Shown: positions 42,810-52,439, counted from the first letter of the stretch. The stretch: 64,000 nucleotides of DNA from Flavimaribacter sediminis (GCF_019492055.1 NZ_JAICBX010000002.1:744001-808000), one strand, 5' to 3'. The notes: a model not told the origin generated them from the letters alone. Numbers and translations are program-made.

Positions 42810-43108
42810 CGCTGACGGCGGATGCCGGGCGCGTGCTCTGATCAAGGGATGAATTCGCATAAATATCATATGGTTATGTTGCAGTTTCATAACACCCGAA
42901 GCAATAAAACAGGTCTGCGCAGCATCTGGCTTTGTTTCGGGTAATGCGGTCTCGGGCAATCTGGCTTTGTTTCGGGAATCCGCGTTTTCACGACTCTCAC
43001 GCCTCCAGGCGGGCGGAATTCAACGCGCCTCATATAGCATAAAACGAGGCGAAACGCACCCATAAAGTTCTTGTTTCGTTCCTGTTCGAACGTACGCCGC
43101 GACCTTCG
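42810..43108. other. Intergenic region with repeat copy B
   Basis: No gene. Contains two copies of the tttgtttcggg unit 35 bases apart (42924 and 42959), the second being the right copy of the 32-bp direct repeat, then diverged sequence similar to that after the left copy, up to the end of the EamA gene. Confidence 0.65.
42959..42990 (+). repeat. Direct repeat, right copy (32 bp)
   Basis: Exact match to 37748-37779. A partial copy precedes it at 42924-42941. Forms the right border of the probable pilus insertion. Confidence 0.85.
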
Positions 43109-44014
43109 TCAGGTCACGGCCACCAGAACGATCACGCCCGCGACAATCAGCAATGTACCGGCGATTTCCAGGCGACTGACCGTTTCCCGGAAAATGAAGA
43201 CCGATGAGGCGTAGGTGAAGATGATCTCGACCTGCGCCAGCACCTTCACATAGGCCGCCTGCTGCAGCGTCATCGCCATGAACCAGCCGAAGGAGGCGGT
43301 GGCGCCGGCGAGACCGACAATCAGCGCCGGCTTCCAGGCCGCGGCGATGCGGCTGATTTCCTCACGATCGCGCCAGAGCATCCACGCGAACATCACCACC
43401 GTCTGGAAGACGATGACAAAGGCGAGCGTGACGGCGGCCTGCATCATGAAATTCGGACCGCCCAGCGACAGCGACGCCGCGCGGTAAGCCACGGCGGCGA
43501 TGCCGAAACCCGTGCCCGATGCGATGCCGATCAGGGCGATGCGGCTGAAAATCGCGGTGAACAATCCGGTCCAGCTCATCGGCCCACGGGCGACGGACAG
43601 GATCATGACGCCGAAAACCGCAATGGCGATCGCAACGAGGCTGCCCGGGCTCATGGTCTCGCCCAGGAAAATCAGTCCGAATAGCGCCGCCTGAGCCGGC
43701 TCGGTGCGTGAGTAGGCGGTGCCGACCGTGAAGTTTCGAAACGAGAAGAGGTAGACCAGAAGCAGGGTGCCGGCGATCTGTCCCAGCGCGCCGACAATCG
43801 CCCAGACGAAGAAGGCGCCGTTGAGGTCCGGAAAGGCGAACCCCGCTCCGTAACGAAGCGCCAGCACGAAAAAAATAGCGAAGGGAAAGCCGAAACCGAA
43901 ACGCACAAAAGTGGCGCCCGTCGTTCCCATGACGCCCTTGAGATGTTTCTGCATTGCGGAGCGGACATTCTGCAGGAACGCAGCCGCTATCGTGATGGGA
44001 ATCCAGAGTTCCAT
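43109..44014 (-). CDS. EamA/DMT-superfamily transporter
   Basis: 301-residue membrane protein with ten predicted helices in two EamA halves (residues about 1-140 and 150-301), usual for drug/metabolite exporters. The N-terminus ELWIPITIAAAFLQNVRSAM, the mid signature SFRNFTVGTAYSRTEPAQAA and the second-half repeat ASVFIFRETVSRLEIAG are consistent with the family. The ATG at 44014 was chosen over an upstream TTG. Exported compound unknown. Divergent from the HAD phosphatase gene. Confidence 0.88.
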   Translation of the reverse strand: MELWIPITIAAAFLQNVRSAMQKHLKGVMGTTGATFVRFGFGFPFAIFFVLALRYGAGFAFPDLNGAFFVWAIVGALGQIAGTLLLVYLFSFRNFTVGTAYSRTEPAQAALFGLIFLGETMSPGSLVAIAIAVFGVMILSVARGPMSWTGLFTAIFSRIALIGIASGTGFGIAAVAYRAASLSLGGPNFMMQAAVTLAFVIVFQTVVMFAWMLWRDREEISRIAAAWKPALIVGLAGATASFGWFMAMTLQQAAYVKVLAQVEIIFTYASSVFIFRETVSRLEIAGTLLIVAGVIVLVAVT

Positions 44015-44116
44015 ATCCGACGTGACTAGAGACAAATATTGGATTTGCCAATGGAGCCCGATAGGTTTTATGCAAGGACGACAGACTTTTCAGCTCGAAG
44101 CGTGGCGCCAACACAC

Positions 44117-44830
44117 ATGATCGACAACCTTCCCAAGAAATCAGATTTCGATCGCATTACCGAATGGGTATTCGATCTCGACAATACGCTTTACCCGCGC
44201 CACACGGATCTGTTCTCACAGATAGACCGCAACATGACCGATTATGTATCGACATTGTTGCGCCTGCCGCGTGAAGAGGCCCGGGAATTGCAGAAACAAT
44301 ACTACCGGGATCACGGCACGACGCTGAACGGACTGATGAACCTGCACAACATTGATCCGAACGACTTTCTGGAGAAAGTGCACGACATCGACTACTCGTG
44401 GGTCAAGCCGGACCCGGCGCTTGGAGAGGCGATCCGAACGCTGCCCGGCCGCAAGTTCATCTTCACCAATGGCGATCTCGGCCATGCGCAACGCACCGCC
44501 CGCGCCCTCGGCATTCTCGATCATTTCGACGAAATATTCGATATCCTTGCGGCTGGCCTGACGCCGAAACCAGCGCGCCAGACCTACGATCTGTTCCTGG
44601 AACAGCATGGCGTCCACAGCGAGCAGGCGGTGATGTTCGAGGACCTGCCGCGTAACCTTGTCGTGCCGAAGGATCTTGGCATGGCGACCGTGCTCGTTGT
44701 TCCCCACAATCTGGACCAGGCGCTGGGCGAGGCCTGGGAACATGATGGCCGCGAGGGCGAGCATATCGATTATGTGACGGACAATCTGGCTGACTTTCTC
44801 GGCCATTACCTGTCGGTCGCGGCGGACTGA
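44117..44830 (+). CDS. HAD-family pyrimidine 5'-nucleotidase-like phosphatase
   Basis: 237-residue HAD hydrolase. Motif I FDLDNTLYPRHTD near residue 18 (nucleophile Asp), motif II FIFTNGDLGHAQR near 115, Lys of motif III in LTPKPARQTYD near 152, motif IV MFEDLPRNLVVPKDLGM near 175. This is the branch annotated as pyrimidine 5'-nucleotidase, dephosphorylating UMP/CMP-like substrates. In related genomes the gene sits by argB and upstream of dapD. The ATG at 44117 matches the family. Its 3' end overlaps the convergent ABC transporter gene by 25 bases. Confidence 0.88.
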   Translation: MIDNLPKKSDFDRITEWVFDLDNTLYPRHTDLFSQIDRNMTDYVSTLLRLPREEARELQKQYYRDHGTTLNGLMNLHNIDPNDFLEKVHDIDYSWVKPDPALGEAIRTLPGRKFIFTNGDLGHAQRTARALGILDHFDEIFDILAAGLTPKPARQTYDLFLEQHGVHSEQAVMFEDLPRNLVVPKDLGMATVLVVPHNLDQALGEAWEHDGREGEHIDYVTDNLADFLGHYLSVAAD

Positions 44831-45627
44831 CCGTCCCTTGCCGCACGCCACCCGGCCGCGGCCATGAGCGAACGCGTGTAGGCGTTCCGCGACCTGAACA
44901 TGACATCGTCCGTCGGACCATCATCAACGATCTCGCCCTGTCTGAGCACGACAATCCGGTCGCTGATGCTCGATACGACCTGCAGGTCATGGCTGATGAA
45001 GAACAGGCCGAGACCCATATCGTCGCGAAGATCCATCAGGAGATTGAGGATCTGGGCCTGGACGGAAACGTCGAGCGCCGAAACAGCCTCATCGGCAATA
45101 AGGAGATCGGGGCTGGTGACAATGCCCCGCGCGATCGCAATTCGCTGGCGCTGGCCGCCCGAGAATTCATGTGGATATTTGCGGGCGTCTTCAACCCGAA
45201 GCCCCACTCTTTCCAGAACCGCGTTCACCTGCGATTCAATGACCGCCGGCTCTTCCCGACGAAGCACGCGCAACGGTTCCGCGACGGACCAGCCCACGCG
45301 CCGGCGCGGATCGAGCGATCCGTAGGGATCCTGAAACACCATCTGGAAACGCGGCCGCAAAGCCTTGAGCTCCGGCTTCGACAGGCGGGCAAGGTCCTTC
45401 CCGTCGAAGCACACGGCCCCTTCATCCGGACGTTCGAAACCCATTGCGAGGCGTGCAAGCGTCGACTTGCCTGACCCGCTTTCTCCAACCACGCCCAGCG
45501 TCTCGCCTCGCGCGAGCGTCAAGCTGACATTGCTGACCGCCGTGAGCGGCGCCGGCGCCCGGAGGAGCGAGCGTCGCGGCAAGGCGTAGCGGCGGGTTAC
45601 GCGATCCAGCTGGAGAAGCGCAGGCAT
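44806..45627 (-). CDS. Dipeptide/oligopeptide-type ABC transporter ATP-binding protein (DppF-like)
   Basis: 273-residue ATPase. Walker A GESGSGKSTLARLAMGF near 47, Q loop FQMVFQDPYGSLDPRRRVGW near 96, signature FSGGQRQRIAIARG near 155, Walker B LLIADEAVSALDVSVQAQ near 175, switch His FFISHDL. The start overlaps the end of the DppD-like gene by one base (tgatg). It lacks the C-terminal oligopeptide/Cys extension seen in many relatives, which is normal for the F subunit. Last gene of the five-gene importer operon. Confidence 0.92.
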   Translation of the reverse strand: MPALLQLDRVTRRYALPRRSLLRAPAPLTAVSNVSLTLARGETLGVVGESGSGKSTLARLAMGFERPDEGAVCFDGKDLARLSKPELKALRPRFQMVFQDPYGSLDPRRRVGWSVAEPLRVLRREEPAVIESQVNAVLERVGLRVEDARKYPHEFSGGQRQRIAIARGIVTSPDLLIADEAVSALDVSVQAQILNLLMDLRDDMGLGLFFISHDLQVVSSISDRIVVLRQGEIVDDGPTDDVMFRSRNAYTRSLMAAAGWRAARDGQSAATDR

Positions 45628-46616
45628 CAGACGAACGCCTTTTCGATCGGGCGCGCATGGCCGGCAAGAACTTCGCCGGTGTGATGACACGCCACGGTTC
45701 CGCTCCCCTGAGTTCGGCGCGGGGGCGCCTGCTCACGACAGTGCGCGAGCTCCACGGGACAGCGGCCGGAAAACCGGCAGCCAATTGGCAGATCCTTCAA
45801 GGGCGGCACGGCGCCCGGGATTGTCGGCAGTCGCAGATCGCGCTGCCGCGCGGGCCGGAAGCGTGGACGGGTTGCAAGCAATCCCCTGGCGTAGGGGTGC
45901 GCGGGCGCGACGAGGAGCGATTGCGTCGGCGCCTGCTCGACGATATCCCCGCCATACATGATCATGACCCGCGTGGTGGCGCGGCGAACCGCTTCCAGAT
46001 CATGGCTGATGAACAGCAAGGCCATGTTGCGCCGCTTGGACAACTCGACCAGCAGCGTGATGATCCTGAGCGCGACATTGGCGTCCAGCGCCGTCGTCGG
46101 CTCGTCGGCGATCAGAACGTCCGGATCGCAGGCAAGCGCCAGCGCGATCAACACCCGTTGCCGCTGACCGCCGGACAGTTCATGCGGGAACTGGCGAAAG
46201 CGTTGCTCCGGCTCCGGGATTCCCGTTTCCTCGAACAGCGCCAGCGCTTTCCTTCTGGCGTCTGCGCGCGACAGTCCGAGATGGACCCGCATTGGCTCCA
46301 TGACCGTTTCGCCAACACGACGCAGGGGATTGAGCGCCGACATCGGCTCCTGAAAGATCATCGCCAGGCGGCGCGCCCGCAGGTTCCGCCAGGCAGCCTC
46401 GTCGCTTCCGGCCATTTCCACGCCGTCGATTTTCAGGGACCCGCTCATGCGTGCCGTCTCCGGCAGCATGCCCATGAGGGAAAGCGCAAGCACGGATTTG
46501 CCGCATCCGGATTCGCCGACGACGCCGACGCGGTCGCCGGGCGCAATCGCAAATTGTGCGTCGCGCACCGCGCAGCCCGCATTGAAATGGACCGACAGAC
46601 CCTCGACCCCGATCAT
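45627..46616 (-). CDS. Dipeptide/oligopeptide-type ABC transporter ATP-binding protein (DppD-like)
   Basis: 329-residue ATPase. Walker A GESGCGKSVLALSLMGMLPE near 38, Q loop MIFQEPMSALNPLRRVGETV near 90, signature LSGGQRQRVLIALALACDPD near 150, Walker B VLIADEPTTALDANVAL. The C-terminal region holds the family's Cys motif (CRFSGRCPVELAHC, near 288), which in some members binds an iron-sulfur cluster. The ATG overlaps the upstream permease stop by ATGA. Confidence 0.93.
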   Translation of the reverse strand: MIGVEGLSVHFNAGCAVRDAQFAIAPGDRVGVVGESGCGKSVLALSLMGMLPETARMSGSLKIDGVEMAGSDEAAWRNLRARRLAMIFQEPMSALNPLRRVGETVMEPMRVHLGLSRADARRKALALFEETGIPEPEQRFRQFPHELSGGQRQRVLIALALACDPDVLIADEPTTALDANVALRIITLLVELSKRRNMALLFISHDLEAVRRATTRVMIMYGGDIVEQAPTQSLLVAPAHPYARGLLATRPRFRPARQRDLRLPTIPGAVPPLKDLPIGCRFSGRCPVELAHCREQAPPRRTQGSGTVACHHTGEVLAGHARPIEKAFV

Positions 46617-47452
46617 GCCGCGCGCTCCTTCGAGAGACGCGGATCCGTCATATCCCTGAGGCCGTCTCCCAGCATGCCGAACCCGATTACGGTGACGACG
46701 ATGCACAGTCCCGGATAGATCGCGAGCTGTGGCGCGAGATAGAGCAATGTCTGGGCCTCCGCCAGCATCCGCCCCCAGGACGGCAGCGGCGGTTGTGCGC
46801 CGAGGCCGAGATAGGAAAGCGCGGCCTCCGCGAGAATGGCTACGGCGAATTCTATCGTCGCCTGGACAATCAGCGGCGCGGCGATGTTCGGCAAAACATG
46901 CTGCATGGAAATGCCAAAAGAGCCGACGCCGGCGGCCCGCGCGGCCAGAACGAAATCCCGCGTCCAGACCTGAATGGCGGCGGCCCGCGCGACCCGCGCG
47001 AAGACGGGCACGTTGATGAATGCGATCGCGACAATGGCGACGCCCAGCGAAGGCCCGAACACGGCGGCGAGCATTATGGCGAACAACAGCGCCGGAAACG
47101 CAAAGCCGAGATCGCCCAGCCGCATGATCGCGTCATCCGTCACGCCGCCGACGGACGCAGCGACCATGCCGAGCGCCGCGCCGGTCAGCCCGCCCAGCCC
47201 CACGGCGATGAAGGCGACGGCCATCGAACTCGCCGCTCCGGCCATGAGCTGCGACAGGACGTCTCTGCCGTACTGATCAGTCCCCAGCCAGTGTTCGGAA
47301 CTCATGCCCTGGAACTTCCCGGCAATATTCATCTCGGCATAAGGATAGGGCGTCCAGACCAGTGACAACAGAGCCGCGCACAGCACGACAGCGAGCAGGA
47401 CCGCGCCGATTGCTGTGTTCGCAGGCACAGCCGTGGCGAAGCGCCTGATCAT
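46613..47452 (-). CDS. Dipeptide/oligopeptide-type ABC transporter permease (DppC-like)
   Basis: 279-residue permease with five to six helices. An N-terminal anchor (NTAIGAVLLAVVLCAALLSL), then GTDQYGRDVLSQLMAGAASS, which marks the start of the BPD transport domain in DppC/OppC proteins. The EAA motif AARAAGVGSFGISMQHVLPN near 178 contacts the ATPase. Start and stop overlap both neighbours by ATGA. Confidence 0.93.
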   Translation of the reverse strand: MIRRFATAVPANTAIGAVLLAVVLCAALLSLVWTPYPYAEMNIAGKFQGMSSEHWLGTDQYGRDVLSQLMAGAASSMAVAFIAVGLGGLTGAALGMVAASVGGVTDDAIMRLGDLGFAFPALLFAIMLAAVFGPSLGVAIVAIAFINVPVFARVARAAAIQVWTRDFVLAARAAGVGSFGISMQHVLPNIAAPLIVQATIEFAVAILAEAALSYLGLGAQPPLPSWGRMLAEAQTLLYLAPQLAIYPGLCIVVTVIGFGMLGDGLRDMTDPRLSKERAA

Positions 47453-48396
47453 CGCATGCGCCCTTTCAGTCGCGGATCGATCAGCAGATAGGCGACGTCG
47501 ACGACGAAGTTTCCTGCGATCACTATGGCCGCAAACATCAAGACAAGAGCCTGCACCGTGAACAGGTCGCGATTGGCAATCGCCTGGAAGGTCAACCTGC
47601 CGAGCCCGGGCAGGTAGAAGACATTTTCGATGATGATCGTGCCCGTCACCAGAGCAGCGAACTGCATACCGATGATGGTGACGATCGGCACCAGCGCGTT
47701 GGGGAGCACGTGACGCCACAAAATACGGCTTCGCCCGAGCCCGGCGGCGCGCGCAGTGCGCACGAAATCCTGCCGCATGATCTCCAGCGCGGCGGACCGC
47801 GTGACGCGCGCAAGAACGGCCGACTGGACAAGACCCAGCGCAATCGTCGGCAGCACCAGGGCGCGCATGGCGGCGAGCGGCTCATCCCATCCGGGAAAAC
47901 CGCCAGGCGGAAGCCAGCGCAATTTGACTGCGAACAGCAATACCAGAAGGATGGATAGCCAGAACGCCGGTAACGCAATGCCGAGTTGGCTGACGAACAT
48001 GACGCCCCAGTCGCCGAAACGCCTGTGATCGGCGGCGGCCAGAACGCCCATGACCAGCCCCAGAATCATGGTAAAAAGCATGCCGGACAAGGCAAGCGAC
48101 AGGGTGAGCGGCAGACGCTCCGCAATCAGTTCGCCGACCGGCACGGACCAGGCGTAGCTCTGCCCGAAATCACCGTGTACGGCGCCGGACATCCATTCGA
48201 GATAGCGACTTGCGACGGGCGCGTCGAGACCGAGCTCAAGACGCAGCGCAGCACGGGCGTCTTCGGTGGAATCAAGACCGAGAATGGTCAGCGCAGGATC
48301 GCCGGGAAGGATGTTCATCACCGCGAACACGATGACAGACACGGCGAGCAGCGTAAGAACAAACCCGATTGTGCGGCGGAACAGGAAGTACTGCAT
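47449..48396 (-). CDS. Dipeptide/oligopeptide-type ABC transporter permease (DppB-like)
   Basis: 315-residue permease. It starts MQYFLFRRTIGFVLTLLAVS as in the DppB family; MNILPGDPALTILGLDSTED is the periplasmic stretch after the first helix, and the EAA loop TARAAGLGRSRILWRHVLPN near 220 is intact. Six helices. It lies 60 bases after the receptor gene. Confidence 0.93.
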   Translation of the reverse strand: MQYFLFRRTIGFVLTLLAVSVIVFAVMNILPGDPALTILGLDSTEDARAALRLELGLDAPVASRYLEWMSGAVHGDFGQSYAWSVPVGELIAERLPLTLSLALSGMLFTMILGLVMGVLAAADHRRFGDWGVMFVSQLGIALPAFWLSILLVLLFAVKLRWLPPGGFPGWDEPLAAMRALVLPTIALGLVQSAVLARVTRSAALEIMRQDFVRTARAAGLGRSRILWRHVLPNALVPIVTIIGMQFAALVTGTIIIENVFYLPGLGRLTFQAIANRDLFTVQALVLMFAAIVIAGNFVVDVAYLLIDPRLKGRMR

Positions 48397-48456
48397 GTCC
48401 TGAAAAAGGAAAGAGCTGCCGCGGCGGTATACGACGCCGCGGCCGTTTCACTTCCG

Positions 48457-49947
48457 CTATTCAGACCAGCCTACGTCCGCGAGCGGCTGGAACAATACCG
48501 GAGAAGATGTCCAGAAGCCGCTGACGCCGTCGCGGATCACGGCGAGCTTGGGCAACTGGAACAGGAAACCGTGAACAGCCTGGTCGGTGACGAATCTCTG
48601 TCCTTCCGCCAGCAGCGCATTGCGCTTGTCCGGATCGGCTTCCGTTTCGATGCGCGCCCACAGCTCGTTGAATTCCGGATCCTCGAAGCCATAGAAGTAG
48701 CTTTTGCCGCGCGCAAAGTTGCCCATGTCGTTGGGGCTGGTATGAGCGATGATGGTCATGTCGTAATTCAGTTTCTTGTAGACCTCGTCCAGCCAGAAAC
48801 CCCATTCGACATTCTCGATCTTCGCATCGATCCCGGCTTCGGCGAGTTCCGCCTGGATGATCTCGCCCGAACGGGCGGCATAGGGGAATGGCGGCAAACG
48901 CAGGGTCATCGTGGCGCCGGAGACGCCGGCTTCCTCGAACAACGCCTTTGCTTTTTCTGTGTCGTGCGGATAGGCGCCGGTGAGATCGACATAGGCGGCG
49001 CCGTGCGGGGGATAGAAACTGCCGATCGGAACCGCCCTGCCATACATGGCGCCATCGATGATTTCGTCGCGGTCGATCGCATGGCTGATCGCCCGGCGCA
49101 CACGAATATCGTCAAAGGGCGGTTTCGCATTGTTGATGGCAAGGATGACCTCGCCTTCCGTGGAGCCGATCACGACATTGAAGCGGGGATCGGCTTCGAA
49201 CTGCGGCAGGAGTTCAGGCGCGGGGAAGCCCGGAAAGGCGTCGAGTTCCTCGGACAGCAAGGCTGCGCTGGCGGCCGCCGGATCGGATATGAAGCGGAAT
49301 TCGACCGTGTCGATCGAGACCTCGTCGGCGTCGCGATAATCCTCGAACTTCTTCAGAACCAGGCGGTCGCCGCGGGTCCAGGAATCGAAGGCGAAGGGTC
49401 CGGTGCCGACGGGCTTTGTCGCGTTGCCGTCCACAGTTTCGGGGCCGAGTATCGAAGCGTCGCCCTGGGCGAGATTGAAGAGAAGGAAGGCGTCCTTCTG
49501 CTTCAGCTTAACTTCGACTGTCCGCGGGTCGACGACCGTCACGGATTCGATCGGCTTGAAAATGCTCTTGGAAGGATTGGTGCTGTCTTCGGCCATGGCG
49601 CGGTCGAAGCTGAATTTCACGTCGTCGGCGTCGAAGGCGCTGCCGTCGTGGAATGTCACGCCTTCAACGAGCGTGAACGTATAGGTGAGGCCATCGTCCG
49701 AGATGGTCCAGCTTTCGGCCAGGTTCGGCAGGACCTCGCCCGCCTCGTTCACGGTCGTCAGCGATTCATAGACATTGTGCGCGAGCATGCCGTCGATCGA
49801 CGCCGTGGCGTCCGCCGTCGGGTCGAGCGAGGTCGGCTCCTGCTGCATTCCGATGCGCAACTGCGAAGCAGCGGCCGGACCTGCAAGAAGCAGGCCGGCG
49901 GTCAAGACAAGGGCTGAAGAGGCAATCAGTCGGTTGAACAAGGTCAT
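48457..49947 (-). CDS. ABC transporter substrate-binding protein (DppA/OppA family)
   Basis: 496-residue periplasmic receptor. Signal peptide MTLFNRLIASSALVLTAGLL (cut near AAA), then LRIGMQQEPTSLDPTADATA and LAESWTISDDGLTYTFTLVE, YTFTLVEGVTFHDGSAFDAD, typical of family 5 receptors. First gene of the DppABCDF-like operon. The set is complete, so the importer is probably functional; whether it takes peptides, opines, nickel chelates or other amines cannot be read from sequence. Confidence 0.92.
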   Translation of the reverse strand: MTLFNRLIASSALVLTAGLLLAGPAAASQLRIGMQQEPTSLDPTADATASIDGMLAHNVYESLTTVNEAGEVLPNLAESWTISDDGLTYTFTLVEGVTFHDGSAFDADDVKFSFDRAMAEDSTNPSKSIFKPIESVTVVDPRTVEVKLKQKDAFLLFNLAQGDASILGPETVDGNATKPVGTGPFAFDSWTRGDRLVLKKFEDYRDADEVSIDTVEFRFISDPAAASAALLSEELDAFPGFPAPELLPQFEADPRFNVVIGSTEGEVILAINNAKPPFDDIRVRRAISHAIDRDEIIDGAMYGRAVPIGSFYPPHGAAYVDLTGAYPHDTEKAKALFEEAGVSGATMTLRLPPFPYAARSGEIIQAELAEAGIDAKIENVEWGFWLDEVYKKLNYDMTIIAHTSPNDMGNFARGKSYFYGFEDPEFNELWARIETEADPDKRNALLAEGQRFVTDQAVHGFLFQLPKLAVIRDGVSGFWTSSPVLFQPLADVGWSE

Positions 49948-50089
49948 GGTCCGGCTCCGAAATAGGGGTTCCGGAACCATCATTAGCCGAACAATATAAA
50001 ACGCCGGTGACGGCGCTGACGCTATCGCCGGCGTGTTCGCGAGACTTACGTCATGCCACGTGTTAGCGGGCTTTGACGATAGCCCCCGA

Positions 50090-50941
50090 TCACTCCGTGT
50101 CCACGCCGTAGCGTTCGGCGATGATCGACCAGGCCTCCTCGGCCGTTTCGACGAAGCTGATCAGATCAAGATCCTCAGGCGCAATCGTGCCGAAATCGGC
50201 CAGCTCCTCGAAATTGACGACGCGGTTCCAGAACTCTGCGCCGAACAGGATCACCGGAACCCTGTCCATGCGTTCGGTCTGTATCAGCGTCAGCGTCTCG
50301 AAGAGTTCGTCCATGGTGCCGAAACCGCCAGGAAAGACGGCGACCGCCTTCGCGCGCATCATGAAATGCATCTTGCGGATGGCGAAATAGTGGAAATTGA
50401 AGCAAAGCTCCGGATCGATGTAGCGGTTGGGCGCCTGCTCGTGCGGCAGAACGATGTTGAGGCCGATCGACGGCGCCTCGACTTCCGAAGCGCCGCGATT
50501 GCCCGCCTCCATGACGCCTGGCCCGCCGCCGGTCATGACGACGAACTCGCTGTAGCCGGACAGGGCGGAATGCTGCGAGCACAGGCCTGCGAATTTGCGC
50601 GCCTCTTCGTAGTAGATGGAGGCCGCAGTGAGATTGCGCCGCTGGGTTTCGTTGCGCGCCGCGGCGGGTTTTTCTCCCGGCGCCGGTATGCGCGCGCCGC
50701 CCTGGATGACGACGGTCGATTTGACGCCGCGCTCGCTGAGCAGCATTTCCGGCTTCAGCAGTTCGAGCTGCAGACGCACCGGCCGCAATTCCTCCCGGCA
50801 CATGAAATCCTCGTCGACGAAAGCGAGACGATAGACAGGCGAGGTCGTTTGCGGCGTCGACGGCGTCTGCCGGGCGCGTATCGTATCGGTCCGCGATGTC
50901 GGAAGCGGATCCCAGCCATCTTTCTTTGGATTGAAACTCAT
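50090..50941 (-). CDS. LOG-family protein (cytokinin-type phosphoribohydrolase fold)
   Basis: 283-residue member of the LOG/TIGR00730 family. The motif pair is present: GGGPGVMEAGNRGASEV near 145 and PGGFGTMDELFETLTLIQTE near 212. It hydrolyses nucleoside-5'-monophosphates to the free base and ribose-5-phosphate. This longer form has an N-terminal extension of about 75 residues (MSFNPKKDGWDPLPTSRTDT). The ATG with aagga upstream was chosen. Divergent from dapD, the usual neighbour in this order. Confidence 0.88.
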   Translation of the reverse strand: MSFNPKKDGWDPLPTSRTDTIRARQTPSTPQTTSPVYRLAFVDEDFMCREELRPVRLQLELLKPEMLLSERGVKSTVVIQGGARIPAPGEKPAAARNETQRRNLTAASIYYEEARKFAGLCSQHSALSGYSEFVVMTGGGPGVMEAGNRGASEVEAPSIGLNIVLPHEQAPNRYIDPELCFNFHYFAIRKMHFMMRAKAVAVFPGGFGTMDELFETLTLIQTERMDRVPVILFGAEFWNRVVNFEELADFGTIAPEDLDLISFVETAEEAWSIIAERYGVDTE

Positions 50942-51135
50942 GGATTTTCCTTTCGCGATGCCGCCGTCGCCCCGGCGCGCGGGCCGCTGATTGACGCCCC
51001 GCTTTTCCTCCCTTAGTAGCTTGTCCGCAGACAAAGCATGACCAGCGCATGATCAACGCCAGCCGATCCAGGCCGGTTCCGGCCAACCGCCAGAATAACG
51101 CCCCGACCGTTAAGGAAACCTCCAAGGAATACACG

Positions 51136-51990
51136 ATGAGCAGAACAGACCTCGCCGCACTGGAAAAGACGATCGACGCCGCCTTCGACAACCGCGATTC
51201 CGTCGGCACATCGACAAGGGGCGAAATCCGCGACGCGGTCGAGGAAGCGTTGAACCTGCTCGACAGCGGCGCGGCGCGCGTCGCCGAACGGGCCGACAGC
51301 GGCGACTGGACGGTCAATCAGTGGCTGAAGAAGGCGGTGTTGCTGTCGTTCCGGCTCAACCCGATGGACGTTATCAAGGGCGGCCCCGGCGACGCGCACT
51401 GGTGGGACAAGATCCCCTCCAAGTTCGAAGGCTGGAGCGCGCACGAGTTCGAACGCGCCGGTTTCCGGGCCGTGCCGCACTGCATCGTGCGCCGTTCCGC
51501 CTATATCGCGCCGAATGTCGTTCTCATGCCCTCCTTCGTCAATCTCGGCGCCTATGTCGGCGAGGGAACGATGGTCGACACCTGGGCGACCGTCGGCTCC
51601 TGCGCGCAGATAGGCAAAAATGTTCACCTGTCGGGCGGCGTCGGCATTGGCGGCGTGCTTGAGCCGCTGCAGGCCGGGCCGGTGATCATCGAGGACAACT
51701 GCTTTATCGGCGCCCGCTCGGAAGTGGTCGAAGGCTGTATCGTGCGCGAGGGCTCGGTGCTCGGCATGGGCGTCTATATCGGCCAGTCGACGCGCATCGT
51801 CGACCGGGAGAGCGGCGAAGTTTTCTACGGCGAGGTTCCGCCCTACTCCGTGGTCGTCGCAGGCTCCATGCCGGGCAGCACGGATACGGGCAACAAGGCC
51901 GCGCCGCATCTCTACTGCGCGGTGATCGTCAAGCGGGTGGACGAAAAGACGCGGTCGAAGACCGGCATCAACGAGTTGCTGCGGGCCTGA
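51136..51990 (+). CDS. dapD: 2,3,4,5-tetrahydropyridine-2,6-dicarboxylate N-succinyltransferase
   Basis: 284-residue trimeric acyltransferase of lysine/diaminopimelate synthesis. An N-terminal helical domain ([40 protein letters not shown]) leads into the left-handed beta helix of hexapeptide repeats ([60 protein letters not shown]). ATG with aagga upstream. First of the run dapD-DUF805-dapE-membrane protein. Confidence 0.96.
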   Translation: MSRTDLAALEKTIDAAFDNRDSVGTSTRGEIRDAVEEALNLLDSGAARVAERADSGDWTVNQWLKKAVLLSFRLNPMDVIKGGPGDAHWWDKIPSKFEGWSAHEFERAGFRAVPHCIVRRSAYIAPNVVLMPSFVNLGAYVGEGTMVDTWATVGSCAQIGKNVHLSGGVGIGGVLEPLQAGPVIIEDNCFIGARSEVVEGCIVREGSVLGMGVYIGQSTRIVDRESGEVFYGEVPPYSVVVAGSMPGSTDTGNKAAPHLYCAVIVKRVDEKTRSKTGINELLRA

Positions 51991-52020
51991 CCGGCGGGAC
52001 ATAAAGGACACGGAAAACCG

Positions 52021-52389
52021 ATGAAACCGGACATGCGATGGGTCTTCCTCGGTTTTTCCGGGCGGCTTGGCCGCCTTCCGTTTCTGCTCGGCTATCTGTT
52101 CGTGACGGCCGTCGGCTTCGTGATCCTGAACCAGGTCCGGTTGGCGGACGAGGACAGCATCCGCCAGGGGACCTGGGCCCTTCTGTTCATCGCATACGGG
52201 GTAATGTCGGTCTGGTCTGTCCTCGCCCTGGTAGTCAAACGCCTGCACGACATCGGGTTTCCGGGTCCGCTGTCGATCATGCTTTTCGTGCCCTTCATCA
52301 ATTTGGGGGTGTTCCTCGGCCTTTGCCTGTGGCCCGGAGCCGCCGGCGCAAACGCCTATGGCGACGAACCGAACCGGCCAAAGAGCTGA
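52021..52389 (+). CDS. DUF805 membrane protein
   Basis: 122-residue inner membrane protein with about four helices. GFSGRLGRLPFLLGYLF at the start and VKRLHDIGFPGPLSIML in the middle are the DUF805 signatures; a LCLWPGAAGANAYGDEP end is usual too. Function unknown. It lies 30 bases after dapD and 50 before dapE, a conserved place in these bacteria, so probably co-transcribed with lysine genes without being part of the pathway. Confidence 0.88.
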   Translation: MKPDMRWVFLGFSGRLGRLPFLLGYLFVTAVGFVILNQVRLADEDSIRQGTWALLFIAYGVMSVWSVLALVVKRLHDIGFPGPLSIMLFVPFINLGVFLGLCLWPGAAGANAYGDEPNRPKS

Positions 52390-52439
52390 TGCAAGGCAAC
52401 GGTGATGACAAACCGCGCCGAGTTGGATAATCCATCGCA

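Noticed and set aside
47986-49917. A 643-codon open frame on the plus strand opposite the ABC transporter receptor gene
   Set aside because: It is the mirror of a well-supported receptor gene with signal peptide; the antisense product is rich in Arg, Gly, His and Asp and matches no family. High G+C codon use opens such frames.
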